The notes: generated by a model from the sequence alone, not told the origin. A stretch of 64,000 nt of DNA from Cytophagales bacterium (GCA_030446715.1 JAUJMU010000008.1:124001-188000), one strand, 5' to 3'; positions 1-9,632 are shown, counted from the first letter of the stretch. Translations and numbers: made by a program.

Positions 1-1008
1 ATCGCCTGGGTGAATGGCCGGAAAGTAGGTGAAACGTTTGACGACCGGCGGGCCTACCGGGTATACCCCGTAGATGCTAACCTGGTAAAAACGGGCCGGA
101 ATACGCTGGTGGTCCGCATCGAAAATTACGGCAGCCGGGGAGGCATGTGGGGAAAGCCCGAAGAAGTATACCTCCAGGCGGGGGATGAGCAAATTTCCCT
201 GGCCGGAATCTGGAAATACAAAATCGGCACGGAAGACCTGCCTCCCCCACCGGAACGGGTCGGGCCAAACAGTAAACCAACGCTGTTGTTCAATGCCATG
301 ATTCACCCGCTGATTCCCGGTGCCATCAAAGGCGTAAGCTGGTACCAGGGAGAGAGTAACACCAAGCAAGCCTACCGGTACCGCACCCTTTTCCCGCGCC
401 TGATCGAAGACTGGCGGCGGCAGTGGGCCCAGGGAGATTTTCCGTTTCTGTTTGTTCAACTCGCTAATTTTTATGCCCCTAAAGCGATGCCGGCCGAGAG
501 CAGTTGGGCCGAATTGCGGGAAGCCCAGCAAATGGCGCTAACCGTTCCCCGCACCGGCATGGCCGTCGCCGTTGACATTGGCGAAGCCAATGATATTCAT
601 CCGCGCAACAAACAGGAAGTAGCCCGGCGATTGGCACTGGCCGCCCGAAAGATTGCTTACGGCGAAGCGCTTGTTCATTCCGGCCCCGTGTACCAATCCA
701 TCCGGACGGAAGGAAATAAAATCCGGCTCACCTTCGACCTCATTGGCGCGGGCCTGACGGTAAAAGACGGCGGGAAATTAACCGGCTTTGCCATTGCGGC
801 CGCCGGTCAGCCGTTTGTATGGGCGGAGGCGACCATTGAAGGCAATACGGTCGTGGTGTGGAATGATAAGGTTGCCAATCCCGTAGCCGTGCGGTACGCG
901 TGGGCGGATAACCCGGCGGGGGCTAATTTGTATAACCGGGAAGGCTTGCCCGCGGCGCCTTTCCGGACGGACCAGCGGCCGGGCCTGACCATCTCATCAA
1001 CCAAATAA
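1..1008 (+). CDS. Sialate O-acetylesterase-like protein (SASA family), 5' truncated by window edge
   Basis: The reading frame is open from the first base, so the true start lies outside the window and the GTG at 10 is internal. The visible 335 residues carry features of the SASA/DUF303 carbohydrate esterases: a beta-sandwich insert near the start (GRNTLVVRIENYG), the block GVSWYQGESNTK followed by YRTLFPRLIEDWR, and the late DIHPRNK segment that supplies the Asp and His of the catalytic site. The family removes O-acetyl groups from sialic acids or, in environmental Bacteroidota, from plant and algal polysaccharides, in the periplasm or outside the cell. The GQSN-type serine block would lie upstream of the window. 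It is followed 84 bases later by a sulfatase on the same strand, so both probably strip substituents from the same polymer. The family call is firm; the substrate is unknown. Confidence 0.85.
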   Translation: MAWVNGRKVGETFDDRRAYRVYPVDANLVKTGRNTLVVRIENYGSRGGMWGKPEEVYLQAGDEQISLAGIWKYKIGTEDLPPPPERVGPNSKPTLLFNAMIHPLIPGAIKGVSWYQGESNTKQAYRYRTLFPRLIEDWRRQWAQGDFPFLFVQLANFYAPKAMPAESSWAELREAQQMALTVPRTGMAVAVDIGEANDIHPRNKQEVARRLALAARKIAYGEALVHSGPVYQSIRTEGNKIRLTFDLIGAGLTVKDGGKLTGFAIAAAGQPFVWAEATIEGNTVVVWNDKVANPVAVRYAWADNPAGANLYNREGLPAAPFRTDQRPGLTISSTK

Positions 1009-1092
1009 GCAGCATTGGCCGAGCCAAGCCTCTGCTATTGCATTTTCAGTTCGACTTAAAACAATACTATCTAAAATTCAAATTGCCTCACC

Positions 1093-2547
1093 ATGAACAG
1101 TTTTATTCTGAAAAATCTGCGCTTACCGGGTGCCCTATTGCTCACGTTGGCGCTTGCCGGATGTAATCCAAAAGGGCGCCCGGCGACGGAAAGCACAGAA
1201 CGAGAACGAAAGTTTAACGTGCTGTTTATTGCCGTGGATGACCTGAACACCGCCATCGGCTGTTACGGGCATCCTTTGGTGCAAACGCCGAACATTGACC
1301 GCCTGGCCAGCCGGGGCGTGCGGTTTGAACGGGCCTACTGCCAGTCGCCGATCTGCATTCCCAGCCGGGCTTCCCTGCTCACGGGACGGCGTCCGCAAAC
1401 AACCCAGACGTTCCGGGCAAAGGACGCTTTCCGCAAGGTCCTGCCGGACGTAGTGACCTTGCCCCAGCATTTTCGCCAACACGGGTATTACGCGGCGCGG
1501 GTGGGCAAAATCTTTCACATGGGCGTACCCAACGACATCGGCACCAGCGGCAAGGACGATCCGCAATCCTGGGCGGAAGTGGTTAATCCAAAAGGGAGAG
1601 ACGTACTGGAAGAAGACCGGCTCACCAACCTGACGCCCAAGGAAGGATTAGGCGGTGCCCTGGCTTACCTGGCCGCTGACGGAACTGACGAAGAACAGAC
1701 CGACGGGATGGTAGCCACGGAAACCATCCGGCTCCTGCAAACGCACCGGGACACCTCTTTTTTCATCGGCGCGGGTTTTTTCCGGCCGCACCCTCCTTTC
1801 GTGGCGCCCAAGAAGTACTTTGACCTCTACCCGCTGGATAAGATTGTGCTGCCGCAGGACGCAGCCCACGACCGGAAGGACATTCCGGCGATGGCACTCA
1901 CCATCAACCCGCCCAACTTTGGATTGGACCAACAGGCGCAGAAGAGGGCCATTCAGGCGTATTACGCTTCGGTGAGTTTCGTGGATGCGCAGGTCGGACG
2001 GGTAGTGAATGCACTCGATAGTCTGGGATTAGCCGATAACACCATTATCGTATTCTGGAGCGACCACGGCTGGCTGCTTGGTGAACACGGCTTGTGGCGT
2101 AAACACACGCCTTTTGAGGAAACAGCCCGCGTACCGCTGATTGTCGCCGCGCCCGGCAAACAACCCGCCGTTTCGTCGCAATTTGTGGAACTGCTTGATT
2201 TGTATCCGACGCTCAGCCAACTCTGCGGACTGCCCGCTTCGGAGGGACTGGAAGGAGTCAGCTTCGTACCCGTGCTGGATGATCCGAAGCGGACCGTAAA
2301 AGATAAAGCTTTGACGACCGTAAAAATGGCGAACGGCAAGTTTGGCAATTCCGTCCGGACGGCCCGGTGGCGGTACACGGAATGGGACGAAGGCCGGGAA
2401 GGCGCTGAGCTATACGATCATGACCGGGACCCGAACGAACAGACGAATTTAGCCGGCAAGCCCGAACACGCCGAAACCGTAAACCGCATGAAGCAGCTAC
2501 TAACCGGGCCGGCAACGAATGAAAAAGCAGCGGCCGGGTACAAGTAA
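1093..2547 (+). CDS. Sulfatase lipoprotein, iduronate-2-sulfatase-like
   Basis: A 484-residue S1-type sulfatase. It begins with a lipoprotein signal peptide ending in LALAGC (Cys24), so it is probably anchored in the periplasm or outer membrane. Residues 42-50 (NVLFIAVDD) hold the N-terminal metal-binding aspartates, and Cys88-Ile-Pro-Ser-Arg92 is the CxPSR site whose cysteine is converted to formylglycine. A later FWSDHGWLLGEHG block gives the second set of metal ligands. The LNTAIGCYGHPLVQTPNIDRL pattern is typical of the iduronate-2-sulfatase-like branch, as is the C-terminal block with ELYDHDRDPNEQTNL. It follows the acetylesterase and may share its transcript. A short decayed copy of its middle part lies just downstream (2730-2826). 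A closer-than-average relative in this window is the sulfatase at 61355-62770. Confidence 0.92.
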   Translation: MNSFILKNLRLPGALLLTLALAGCNPKGRPATESTERERKFNVLFIAVDDLNTAIGCYGHPLVQTPNIDRLASRGVRFERAYCQSPICIPSRASLLTGRRPQTTQTFRAKDAFRKVLPDVVTLPQHFRQHGYYAARVGKIFHMGVPNDIGTSGKDDPQSWAEVVNPKGRDVLEEDRLTNLTPKEGLGGALAYLAADGTDEEQTDGMVATETIRLLQTHRDTSFFIGAGFFRPHPPFVAPKKYFDLYPLDKIVLPQDAAHDRKDIPAMALTINPPNFGLDQQAQKRAIQAYYASVSFVDAQVGRVVNALDSLGLADNTIIVFWSDHGWLLGEHGLWRKHTPFEETARVPLIVAAPGKQPAVSSQFVELLDLYPTLSQLCGLPASEGLEGVSFVPVLDDPKRTVKDKALTTVKMANGKFGNSVRTARWRYTEWDEGREGAELYDHDRDPNEQTNLAGKPEHAETVNRMKQLLTGPATNEKAAAGYK

Positions 2548-2598
2548 CCGCACCCGGGACCCGGCGCGTGGTTTACCAGACTGGTACACGATAACGCA

Positions 2599-2723
2599 AA
2601 AACAAGCACCAGAAAGCGCCGTAAGTACAACTCTGACTTAGGGGCAGAAGGGCTGAAAATGGTGGCAGGCAAGCCGGTCACTGAAATTTCCCGGGCTTTG
2701 GGCATTGGGGGAGAACATCATCT
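2599..2723 (+). pseudogene. IS3-family transposase OrfA fragment
   Basis: Translating from 2599 gives a basic start (RKRRKYNSD) followed by GLKMVAGKPVTEISRALGIG, which resembles the N-terminal helix-turn-helix of IS3/IS911-type OrfA proteins. If one G is removed from the run of five G near 2707-2711, the frame continues as GENIICR, the expected OrfA continuation (GENLLYRW-like), so the fragment also carries a frameshift. No OrfB, terminal inverted repeats or target duplication are visible. The homology then stops abruptly and a sulfatase fragment begins. It is a dead remnant. Confidence 0.6.
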
Positions 2724-2729
2724 GCCGCG

Positions 2730-2826
2730 GGACCGGGTGGTCAACCCAAAAGGCAGAGACGGACTCGGGGAAGACCGGATTACCAACCCGCAAGGAGGGG
2801 TTGGGCGCCGCTCTGGCTTACCTTTT
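2730..2826 (+). pseudogene. Sulfatase fragment, decayed partial copy of the upstream gene
   Basis: The DNA matches bases about 1580-1672 of the intact sulfatase closely. The translation VVNPKGRDGLGEDRITN parallels VVNPKGRDVLEEDRLTN in the intact protein. After a short deletion the match continues in another frame as KEGLGAALAYL against KEGLGGALAYL. About 97 bases survive. No start, catalytic site or end of a sulfatase is present, so it cannot be functional. It could be a partial duplication or the remnant of a second sulfatase gene destroyed by the IS event next to it. Confidence 0.75.
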
Positions 2827-2887
2827 CAACTAAAGTCTTCGCCTGAAAGCGGGGTTTTTATATTCCAGGTTAGGGTACTAAAAAAGC

Positions 2888-2919
2888 AAAGCCTCCCAAA
2901 CGAGTGCTTAAGAGGCTTT
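2888..2919. terminator. Possible bidirectional terminator hairpin
   Basis: Arms AAAGCCTC (2888-2895) and GAGGCTTT (2912-2919) are perfect complements around a 16-base loop, with A-rich sequence before and TTTT at the end. It sits between the plus-strand sulfatase remnant and the end of the minus-strand lipoprotein gene, as expected for convergent units. The stem is short, so the call is moderate. Confidence 0.5.
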
Positions 2920-2974
2920 TGCAAATAAAGCAATTACACTGCTGCGTGCGTTATACTACGGGAGGAGGAACGAC

Positions 2975-3445
2975 TTATTTTTCAAGGATAATTTGGCGCT
3001 CTCCCTCTAGTAGGGTTACGTGGCAGCAGTCGGCGCTGACGGTGAATTTTCTTTTTACCGGTTCTTTTCCGTCCTTGTAACCGATAAATTCTAATTCCAC
3101 TTTCTGGCCGACCCACTCTTTCTGATACTCATCGGTTGTTACGGGATAAGTGCCGGACTGGCGCATAGCTTCCGAGGCTGTTGGGCTTAACTTTGGGGTC
3201 TTATCGGCTCCGGTAGCGGTTTGGATGACCTTGTAAGTGTCTAAGACAACAGGCGTGTTATCCGGATATTTAACACTAGCCGAAATAATGGCGAAAACCG
3301 CCGTACAAACTCTGTCGGGAGGACAGTTGTCTTGCCTGGAGTCAAGCTTCGCTTGTATTTCCCTGAAAGAATCAAAGTGGGAACAAGCGCTTAAAAAGTT
3401 GCTGCCAGTTAAAATAAGGGCAACGAAGATTTGTTTTGTTTTCAT
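2975..3445 (-). CDS. Hypothetical small lipoprotein
   Basis: A 156-residue protein with a clear lipoprotein signal: basic MKTK start, hydrophobic stretch and lipobox LSAC (Cys21). The mature part has no domain I recognise. It contains a CPPDRVC segment soon after the lipobox and a CC pair near the end (ADCCHV), so disulfides are plausible, and a C-terminal half rich in beta-type residues. It stands alone on the minus strand, with a terminator-like hairpin downstream and a 465-base gene-free stretch upstream. Start codon and signal peptide agree well, so the gene is probably real; the function is unknown. Confidence 0.7.
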   Translation of the reverse strand: MKTKQIFVALILTGSNFLSACSHFDSFREIQAKLDSRQDNCPPDRVCTAVFAIISASVKYPDNTPVVLDTYKVIQTATGADKTPKLSPTASEAMRQSGTYPVTTDEYQKEWVGQKVELEFIGYKDGKEPVKRKFTVSADCCHVTLLEGERQIILEK

Positions 3446-3909
3446 AATTCTCAGGAATAAAGGTTAGTAAATCTCCACTTCTAATTCCTGTTGACCCTCC
3501 TTGCAGTAAAATGGTTGCATCGGTTAACCTGTGCTTACATCAGACTCTTTTGCTTTTGATGCTTAACCCATTACCCATTGCTACCGCCCTGGCCGCCATT
3601 GCTGGCCGTCCCGGCAGCAACTCTTCTTTTGCCTGCCAGGCCATTTAAAAGCCTGGGGCCAGACACTCCCCACCGCCAGGAGGGGGGCGGGAGCAGAGAA
3701 CTCCTCACTGCCGGGACGGTAGCGGGGCAATACGCGTTTCGGACACCCGTAGGGATTGGCAGGGAATTGAAAAAGGAACCCAAACCAGCCGATCAACCCT
3801 CATGATCTCACTCGTTATCGTCCCGCTTGATGACGAGAGTGCGCCTCACGTGGGTGCCCGTCCTTTTTGCGTCAACCGGGAGCTTTAGTATCTGCGGCTG
3901 CGTACGGGC
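3446..3909. other. Intergenic stretch with a large inverted repeat
   Basis: No convincing gene is seen. The open frames here lack family features and overlap each other on both strands. The notable content is the nested inverted repeat at 3606-3719. The stretch lies downstream of the minus-strand regulator gene (which ends at 3910) and upstream of the lipoprotein gene that starts at 3445, so it should hold the lipoprotein promoter, although no clear promoter boxes were identified. Confidence 0.5.
3606..3719. repeat. Nested inverted repeat, REP-like or structured RNA
   Basis: Arms CCGTCCCGGCAG (3606-3617) and CTGCCGGGACGG (3708-3719) are perfect 12-base complements. Inside them a smaller hairpin, CCAGGC (3636-3641) with GCCTGG (3651-3656), can form. 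The layout could fold as a cruciform in DNA or a branched RNA stem. It may be a REP-type repeat, the end of the regulator transcript, or chance in GC-rich sequence. Only one copy was noticed in the window. Confidence 0.4.
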
Positions 3910-6900
3910 TTACTTAAAAATCTTCTCTTTCTGAATGTTGAGCTTGGCCATCTTTGCCTCTAAAGTCGTGGGTTTAAGGGCTAACAGTTCGGCCGCCCCG
4001 CCTTTGCCGCGGATGCGGCCACCCGTGTGCTGGAGCACTTGCAGGATATACCCTCTTTCAAACTCGTGTAAAGGCCGCACCGCCTCACGGGGCAGCGACG
4101 AGGATGGTTGATCGGTTTGAGGACTGACATTCTCTTCCGGGAGAGCCGTTGTTTTTGAAAGGGGCCGGCCCAGTTGCAGCGTACTGCTTGCTGAGACAAT
4201 GACGGCGTGTTCGATGACGTGTTCCAGTTCCCGGATGTTGCCCGGCCAGGCGTAAGCTTTTAGCTCTTCCAGCGCCTGGGCATGAATCTGTCTGATTTTC
4301 TTGCCCATTTTTTGCCCGTATTTTTGGGCAAAATGCAGGGCCAGTACCGGAATGTCTTCCTGCCTTTCCCGGAGCGGCGGCACCTGAATGGGAAATACAT
4401 TTAAGCGGAAAAACAAATCCGCGCGAAAACGGCCGGCCTGCACTTCATCCTCCAAACGCTTATTGGTAGCGGCAATGAGGCGGACATCCAGGGTAATTGG
4501 CCCTTTCCCGCCGATGCGTTCAATCTCTCTTTCCTGAATCACGCGCAGGAGTTTGGTTTGCAATTCCAGCGGCAACTCTCCGATTTCATCCAGAAAGATG
4601 GTGCCGCCGTTGGCCAGTTCAAATTTGCCGATCTGTCGTTCAAAGGCACCGGTAAAACTGCCTTTCTCGTGACCGAATAACTCATTCTCAATGAGCTGGG
4701 CGGGCAGGACCGCACAATTGAGCTTCACCAGTATTTTGTCCCGCCGGCGCGAAGCATTGTGCACCGCCCGGGCTACGAGTTCCTTGCCCGTTCCCGTTTC
4801 CCCTTCAATCAACACGGTGGCGTCGGTGGGGGCTACCTGCTGGATCTGGGCCAGTACTTTTCCAAGGGCGGCGCTTTCCCCCACCATTTCGGTGAAATTG
4901 TGGCTGTGTTTAATTTCTTCCTGTAAATACACGTTTTCCTGCGCCACCTGGGCTTGTAAAGCGGAAATCCGCTCAAAAGCCCTCCGCCTGTCGGTAGCCA
5001 GCGCAATCTGCGGGCAGACTTCCTGTATCATCCGTAAATCCTTCTCCACGAATGCGTACGGGCTTTTACTGCCCAGCAGCAGAGCCTGGCAGGCGGGCCC
5101 GTGCACCGGGATGGGAAGGTAAATGGCTGAGCGGATGCCCCAGGTCTGGCAAGCGAACTGCGCGATTGGGTTCCCCGCACAATGGGCCAGGTAGGCTTCT
5201 CCCGTCAGCACGGCGGCCTGGGTAAACATGCCGGTTAGCGCAGCCGCCTCACTATCGGTTCCGGGTTTTGTCAGCGCGGCAGGCAGCGGGTCATTATGCC
5301 TGGGAACGGCCGCAAAAGCATTGTTTTTTTTCAGGAAGCTCTGCAAATGGATTTGTTTGCTGCCCGGATCAATCTGTAGTACGCCCAGCATATCTATGGG
5401 AATCACCTGGTTCATCGCCCCGGCTACGCTGCTAAACATGGATTCCTGGTCAGGCAGGGTAATCACGGCATTGTTAACGGCCAGTTGCATCTCCCGCAGT
5501 TCCCGCTGCTCCACCAGTGCTTCCGTGGCCAGGATGTTGCTGAAGGCAACGGCAAGCTGATCGGCAATGCTTTTGTAAAGGGAGAAGTTTTTGGGCTGAA
5601 TACCCTCCGGGCGAGCAAAGTGAAACTGAAACAATCCCAGCAGCTGGCCGCCCTGCCGCAGCTTCATGTTCACCGTATGGTGCAGCCCGGTCTCCTGCAT
5701 CAGCCGCAGGCCCATATGATTGTAACGGGTCATCATTTCTGCTAAGTTCCACACGTAAAAATCCTCCTGCTCCAGGAAATGTTCAAAGTAAGTGCCTTTT
5801 ACCGGGAAGAACTGGCTCACTACCTGCTTATAAGCAGGATGGGCCCTTCTTTCGGGGGGAGACATGGTCAGGAAGTGGTTGAAATATTGATAGTCGTCCG
5901 TGCAACGGGTCACTACCGCATCATCAAAACCGATCAGCGGCCGAAGCTTTTTCATAATCACCCGGTACAGCTCTTCCCGGTTCCGCAGGGCAGCCATGTC
6001 TGCACTCAGCGAGAGCAGGAGGGCTTTTTCCTGCTCCCGTTCCAGAATCTCCTCCGTGGCCAGAATGTTGCTGAAGGCAACGGCAAGCTGATCGGCAATG
6101 CTTTTGTAGAGGGGAAAATTTTTGGGCTGAATACCCTCCGGGCGAGCAAAGTGAAACTGAAACAATCCCAGCAGCTGGCCGCCCTGCCGCAGCTTCATGT
6201 TCACCGTATGGTGCAGCCCGGTCTCCTGCATCAGCCGCAGGCCTATATCCGCATGGCCGTAACGGGTCATCATCTCTGCTACGTTCCACACGTAAATATC
6301 CCCCTGCGCCAGAAAATGCTCAAAGTAGGTATCCTTTACCGGCAGGAACCGGGTAACCACCTGCCTGTAATCGGGATGGGCCTTTCTCTCGGGGGTAGCC
6401 ATTGTCAGAAAGCTATGGCAGTACTGCTGGTCATCCGTGCAGTGAATGACTACCGCATCGTCAAAACCGATCAAGGGCCGGAGTTTTTTCATGATTACCC
6501 GGTACAACTCTTCCCGGTTCCGCAGGGCAGCCATGTCCGCACTCAGCGAGAGCAGGAGGGCTTTTTCCTGCTCCCGTTCCAGAATCTCCTCGTTGGCTAA
6601 GATGTTGCTTACGGCGGCGGCTACCTGCTCCGCAATAGCGGCAAACAAAGGCAGTTGGGCGGGGCTGAAATCGGTAGTGTCCGCCGCGCACAGGCAGAAT
6701 AAACCGACACTTTCCCCCCCTGCTTTCATACCGGCCGCCAGGCAAGCCTTGATGCCCGCCGCGAACATAATCGGAAAGTGCGGATGACCGTATCCCTGCT
6801 GCTCAAGCGCTTCCAGGTTGTAAATGCCCGGGCCAGGCTGTTGCATGAGGTATTCCACGGCGGTGCCTCCGTGCCGGATATGATTGCCCACGTCCCGTTT

Positions 6901-7575
6901 GATGGTTGCATTGACCTCCTTTCGGTCATACTCCACCATCAGGTCGTAGTGGTAATTTTGGGAAGTATCCACGATAAAAACGCCCGAGGCCAGGTGGCGG
7001 AAAATAGGCGTGAGCCGGGTTTCAATAAAGTGCAACAAGGAGGACTTGTCCCGGATGGTGGCAATCGCGTTGCTGATCTGCAGGAGCAGGGCCTGTTCCC
7101 CCTCCAGCCTGCGCAGCCGTAACTGCGTGAGGGCCTGTTCTTTTTCGTACTGCTCGGCCGCCACTCTTTTCTCCAGCCGTTCGTTGCGGTGCTGGTAGAG
7201 GGCAATCTCCACTACGGGCTGAATGTCGTGCCGGCTGAAGGGTTTCACCAGGTAGCCGTAGGGCCGGGTCTGCTTGGCGGCTTCCAGGGTTTTAGCGTCC
7301 GAATGCGCCGTGACAAACACAAAAGGAATTTCCTGCCCGCGCAGCAGGTGGGCCAGGGCTACGCCGTCCTGTTGACCGCTCAGGGAGATGTCCAGGAGGG
7401 CCAGATCAACCGGGTGCTGCGCTACGGCGGCCAGCGCCTCGGTTGCATTGAGGGCAATACTGGGTACGTGGTAGCCAAAAGCGGTTAACAAACCCCTTAA
7501 GTCTTCCGCCACGATTACGTCGTCCTCTACCACCAGAATGGCTGGTTGGGAGCCGTTGAAAGGATGGTTTGCCAT
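3910..7575 (-). CDS. Response regulator with four GAF-type domains, AAA+ sigma54-interaction domain and Fis-type HTH
   Basis: A 1221-residue cytoplasmic regulator. Residues about 13-130 are a receiver domain with the acidic cluster EDD (17-19), phosphoacceptor Asp62, Thr89 and Lys111. Four GAF-like sensor segments follow (roughly 155-320, 340-500, 515-680 and 690-870); the second and third are near copies. The AAA+ domain (about 900-1125) has Walker A GETGTGKE, Walker [13 protein letters not shown] and a GSFTGA loop where GAFTGA is usual. The last 50 residues are a Fis-like helix-turn-helix ([20 protein letters not shown]). Known role of the family: phosphorylation and small ligands free the ATPase to remodel sigma54 RNA polymerase. 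It starts 11 bases after the histidine kinase gene, so the two are surely co-transcribed partners. The number of GAF domains is unusually high. Confidence 0.9.
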   Translation of the reverse strand: MANHPFNGSQPAILVVEDDVIVAEDLRGLLTAFGYHVPSIALNATEALAAVAQHPVDLALLDISLSGQQDGVALAHLLRGQEIPFVFVTAHSDAKTLEAAKQTRPYGYLVKPFSRHDIQPVVEIALYQHRNERLEKRVAAEQYEKEQALTQLRLRRLEGEQALLLQISNAIATIRDKSSLLHFIETRLTPIFRHLASGVFIVDTSQNYHYDLMVEYDRKEVNATIKRDVGNHIRHGGTAVEYLMQQPGPGIYNLEALEQQGYGHPHFPIMFAAGIKACLAAGMKAGGESVGLFCLCAADTTDFSPAQLPLFAAIAEQVAAAVSNILANEEILEREQEKALLLSLSADMAALRNREELYRVIMKKLRPLIGFDDAVVIHCTDDQQYCHSFLTMATPERKAHPDYRQVVTRFLPVKDTYFEHFLAQGDIYVWNVAEMMTRYGHADIGLRLMQETGLHHTVNMKLRQGGQLLGLFQFHFARPEGIQPKNFPLYKSIADQLAVAFSNILATEEILEREQEKALLLSLSADMAALRNREELYRVIMKKLRPLIGFDDAVVTRCTDDYQYFNHFLTMSPPERRAHPAYKQVVSQFFPVKGTYFEHFLEQEDFYVWNLAEMMTRYNHMGLRLMQETGLHHTVNMKLRQGGQLLGLFQFHFARPEGIQPKNFSLYKSIADQLAVAFSNILATEALVEQRELREMQLAVNNAVITLPDQESMFSSVAGAMNQVIPIDMLGVLQIDPGSKQIHLQSFLKKNNAFAAVPRHNDPLPAALTKPGTDSEAAALTGMFTQAAVLTGEAYLAHCAGNPIAQFACQTWGIRSAIYLPIPVHGPACQALLLGSKSPYAFVEKDLRMIQEVCPQIALATDRRRAFERISALQAQVAQENVYLQEEIKHSHNFTEMVGESAALGKVLAQIQQVAPTDATVLIEGETGTGKELVARAVHNASRRRDKILVKLNCAVLPAQLIENELFGHEKGSFTGAFERQIGKFELANGGTIFLDEIGELPLELQTKLLRVIQEREIERIGGKGPITLDVRLIAATNKRLEDEVQAGRFRADLFFRLNVFPIQVPPLRERQEDIPVLALHFAQKYGQKMGKKIRQIHAQALEELKAYAWPGNIRELEHVIEHAVIVSASSTLQLGRPLSKTTALPEENVSPQTDQPSSSLPREAVRPLHEFERGYILQVLQHTGGRIRGKGGAAELLALKPTTLEAKMAKLNIQKEKIFK
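5524..6600 (-). repeat. In-frame tandem duplication of a GAF-encoding segment
   Basis: Two consecutive blocks of about 530 bases inside the regulator gene are near identical. For example, the sequence around 5527-5580 recurs around 6058-6111, an offset of 531 bases or 177 codons. At the protein level both copies contain [30 protein letters not shown] and [20 protein letters not shown]. The copies differ most around the ligand-pocket region ([10 protein letters not shown] against YNHMGLRL, a two-codon indel). The high DNA identity points to a recent duplication or ongoing gene conversion. Confidence 0.9.
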
Positions 7576-7586
7576 GGATTAAAAGC

Positions 7587-9632
7587 TTAAATTGGTTGAA
7601 GTTCCGAAAAACGCAGCGTAAAGGTGGTCCCCAGCCCGTTGTGAATGCCCAACGAGCCGTTCAGTTGCCGGGTGATGGCTTTTACCAGCCGCAGTCCCAG
7701 CGAAGGAGCGGTTTCTATATCCGGTATTTCCGGCAGGCCCACGCCGGTGTCCGAGACCTGCAACTCGTAGGTATGCGCCTGGGGCTGGGTGAGGCCGATG
7801 CGGATCTGGCCGGCCTGGTTGCCGGGAAAAGCGTGTTTGAGCACGTTACACACCAGTTCGTTGATCACCAGTCCCAGCCGGACGGCCGTGTCTACGTCCA
7901 GCAGCACGGGTTCGCTTTCAATGCAATAGGTAATGGGTTGTTGGCCCCGGAACGAATGCACCAGCGAAGCGACCAGTTCCCCGGCGTACTCTTTGAAATC
8001 AATCCGGGACAGGGTCTGGGAACGGTAAAGTTTTTCGTGAATCAGGGCAATGGATTTGACCCGGCTCTGGCTTTCCTGGATGGCCTCCGCGATGAGCGGC
8101 TCCTGGGTAGCCTGCTGCTGCAGGCTGAGCAGACTCGACATCAGTTGCAGGTTGTTCTTCACCCGGTGGTGGACCTCCTTGAGCAGCACGTCTTTCTCTT
8201 CCAGGGAGGTCTGCAACTGCCCGTTGCGCTGGTTGATTTCCCGCTGCTTGGCTTCTAAAGCCAGATTAGTTCTTTGCTTGAGGCGAAACCGGTTGTAGAG
8301 CACCCCGGAAAGCAAAAAAAGCAGGGCGGCGATTGCAATCAACCCGTTGCGTACGGTAGCTTGCTGGGCATTTTTGACCCGCTGCATTTCATTGGCTTGC
8401 TGGAGTTGCCGGATTTCAAACTCCTTGCGATCAAACGCAAACTGGGCTTGCAGACTGGCTACTTGTTTGGTCCGTTCCTCCTGCTGCAACGTATCCTGCC
8501 GGGCAGCGCCTTTACTGGCGTAACGATAGGCCTGCGGGGCGTTGCCTGCGCCGTGGTAGATTTCGCCCAAAAGTCTCTCGGTTTGGGCAATGTATGCTCT
8601 GGCCCCCGTCTGTTCGTATTTCTTCAATGCTTCCAAAGCAATGGGCAGCGCCCGGGCAAATTCCCGTTTATCCTTATGAACCCGGGCCGTAGCAAGCATA
8701 AGACTGGCAATTATATTCTCGTACTCAGCCTTGCGGGCGTAATGCAGGCCCTTGCGTAAGCGATCCAGGGCTTTTGCGTAGTTTTTTTCAAGAGAAGCAT
8801 AATAATTCCCCAGCGTCAGGTAAAAGGAGGCCGTAAACGCATCATTCCCCGCTGCGCGGGCAGCCATTAACCCTTTTCTGGCGTAGGCTAACCCTCTTCT
8901 TACGCAGGAATCCCTTCTGCTCTGCTGCGGCGTTTCCAGCGCCAGCTCTGTATATGCTCTGGCGGTATTTTCCCAAAGGATGTAAAGGCCATCAGGATGA
9001 TCTTCTAATATTTCTTCTCCCTTGAGGCAATACTTCAGGGCTTCCTCGTACAGTTTCAGATCCATGCTGATGTTGGCCATACTGTGGTAGCCAAAAAGAA
9101 CGGCTTGCCGGTTTCCTAGTTTCTCACCCAGCCCGACTGACCGGGTAAAGTAACGGATTGCCTCCGGATATTCGCTTAGTTCGCCGTGATAAGCCCCCAG
9201 ATCGTTGTAACAGCGCAGTCTTAGGGTGAGGTCCGGGTCTTTTTCGGCCACCGCCAGCGCGCGGTCATAATACTTTTTGGCCAGGGCGTAGTTTCCTCTC
9301 AAAATCAAGCTTAATGCCTGACGCAATAAAGCGACCACCTGACCTTTGGCATAAGAAAGCTGCCGGCTCAACGCAATACTCTCGCGGGCCAGCGAATCAA
9401 TTTGCCCTTCGGAAAGGGTAGTTGCCTGTAATTTCAATAAGTCATTGAGGATGTTCACCCGGTTGGTATCCTGCCCGGCCTTAGTGAGCAGCTGTTGGAG
9501 GCTATCCACCTGGGAATTTTGGGCCCAAAGGCCGGCGGGCAACGCGACCACCAGGCATAGGCTACCGATAAACCGGTAAAATGAGGGGTAAAACCCCTTA
9601 AAAGTTCTTTTCTGAGGCGGGATAAACGGCAT
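7587..9632 (-). CDS. TPR-containing sensor histidine kinase (HisKA_2 type)
   Basis: A 681-residue kinase. An N-terminal signal sequence (FIGSLCLVVALPAGLWAQ) exports the next part. Residues about 60-390 form helical TPR-like repeats (for example ALAKKYYDRALAVAEKDPD and EAIRYFTRSVGLGEKLGN), then a coiled region and one membrane span (GLIAIAALLFLLSGVLY, about 428-446). The cytoplasmic part has the HisKA_2 phosphotransfer motif EVHHRVKNNLQLMSSLL (His near 486) and an HATPase domain with NELVCNVLKHAFPG, DTGVGLP and GLGTTFTLRF. This layout is common in Bacteroidota kinases whose periplasmic TPRs sense an unknown signal. The partner regulator follows 11 bases downstream. The start at 9632 is chosen because it gives a complete signal peptide. 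Confidence 0.9.
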   Translation of the reverse strand: MPFIPPQKRTFKGFYPSFYRFIGSLCLVVALPAGLWAQNSQVDSLQQLLTKAGQDTNRVNILNDLLKLQATTLSEGQIDSLARESIALSRQLSYAKGQVVALLRQALSLILRGNYALAKKYYDRALAVAEKDPDLTLRLRCYNDLGAYHGELSEYPEAIRYFTRSVGLGEKLGNRQAVLFGYHSMANISMDLKLYEEALKYCLKGEEILEDHPDGLYILWENTARAYTELALETPQQSRRDSCVRRGLAYARKGLMAARAAGNDAFTASFYLTLGNYYASLEKNYAKALDRLRKGLHYARKAEYENIIASLMLATARVHKDKREFARALPIALEALKKYEQTGARAYIAQTERLLGEIYHGAGNAPQAYRYASKGAARQDTLQQEERTKQVASLQAQFAFDRKEFEIRQLQQANEMQRVKNAQQATVRNGLIAIAALLFLLSGVLYNRFRLKQRTNLALEAKQREINQRNGQLQTSLEEKDVLLKEVHHRVKNNLQLMSSLLSLQQQATQEPLIAEAIQESQSRVKSIALIHEKLYRSQTLSRIDFKEYAGELVASLVHSFRGQQPITYCIESEPVLLDVDTAVRLGLVINELVCNVLKHAFPGNQAGQIRIGLTQPQAHTYELQVSDTGVGLPEIPDIETAPSLGLRLVKAITRQLNGSLGIHNGLGTTFTLRFSELQPI

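Noticed and set aside
3578-3805. Plus-strand 75-residue open frame
   Set aside because: Overlaps open frames on the opposite strand, has a biased Pro/Leu composition and lies over the inverted repeat.
5779-6600. 273-residue plus-strand open frame
   Set aside because: Antisense shadow of the duplicated GAF region of the regulator; its own internal repeat simply mirrors that duplication.
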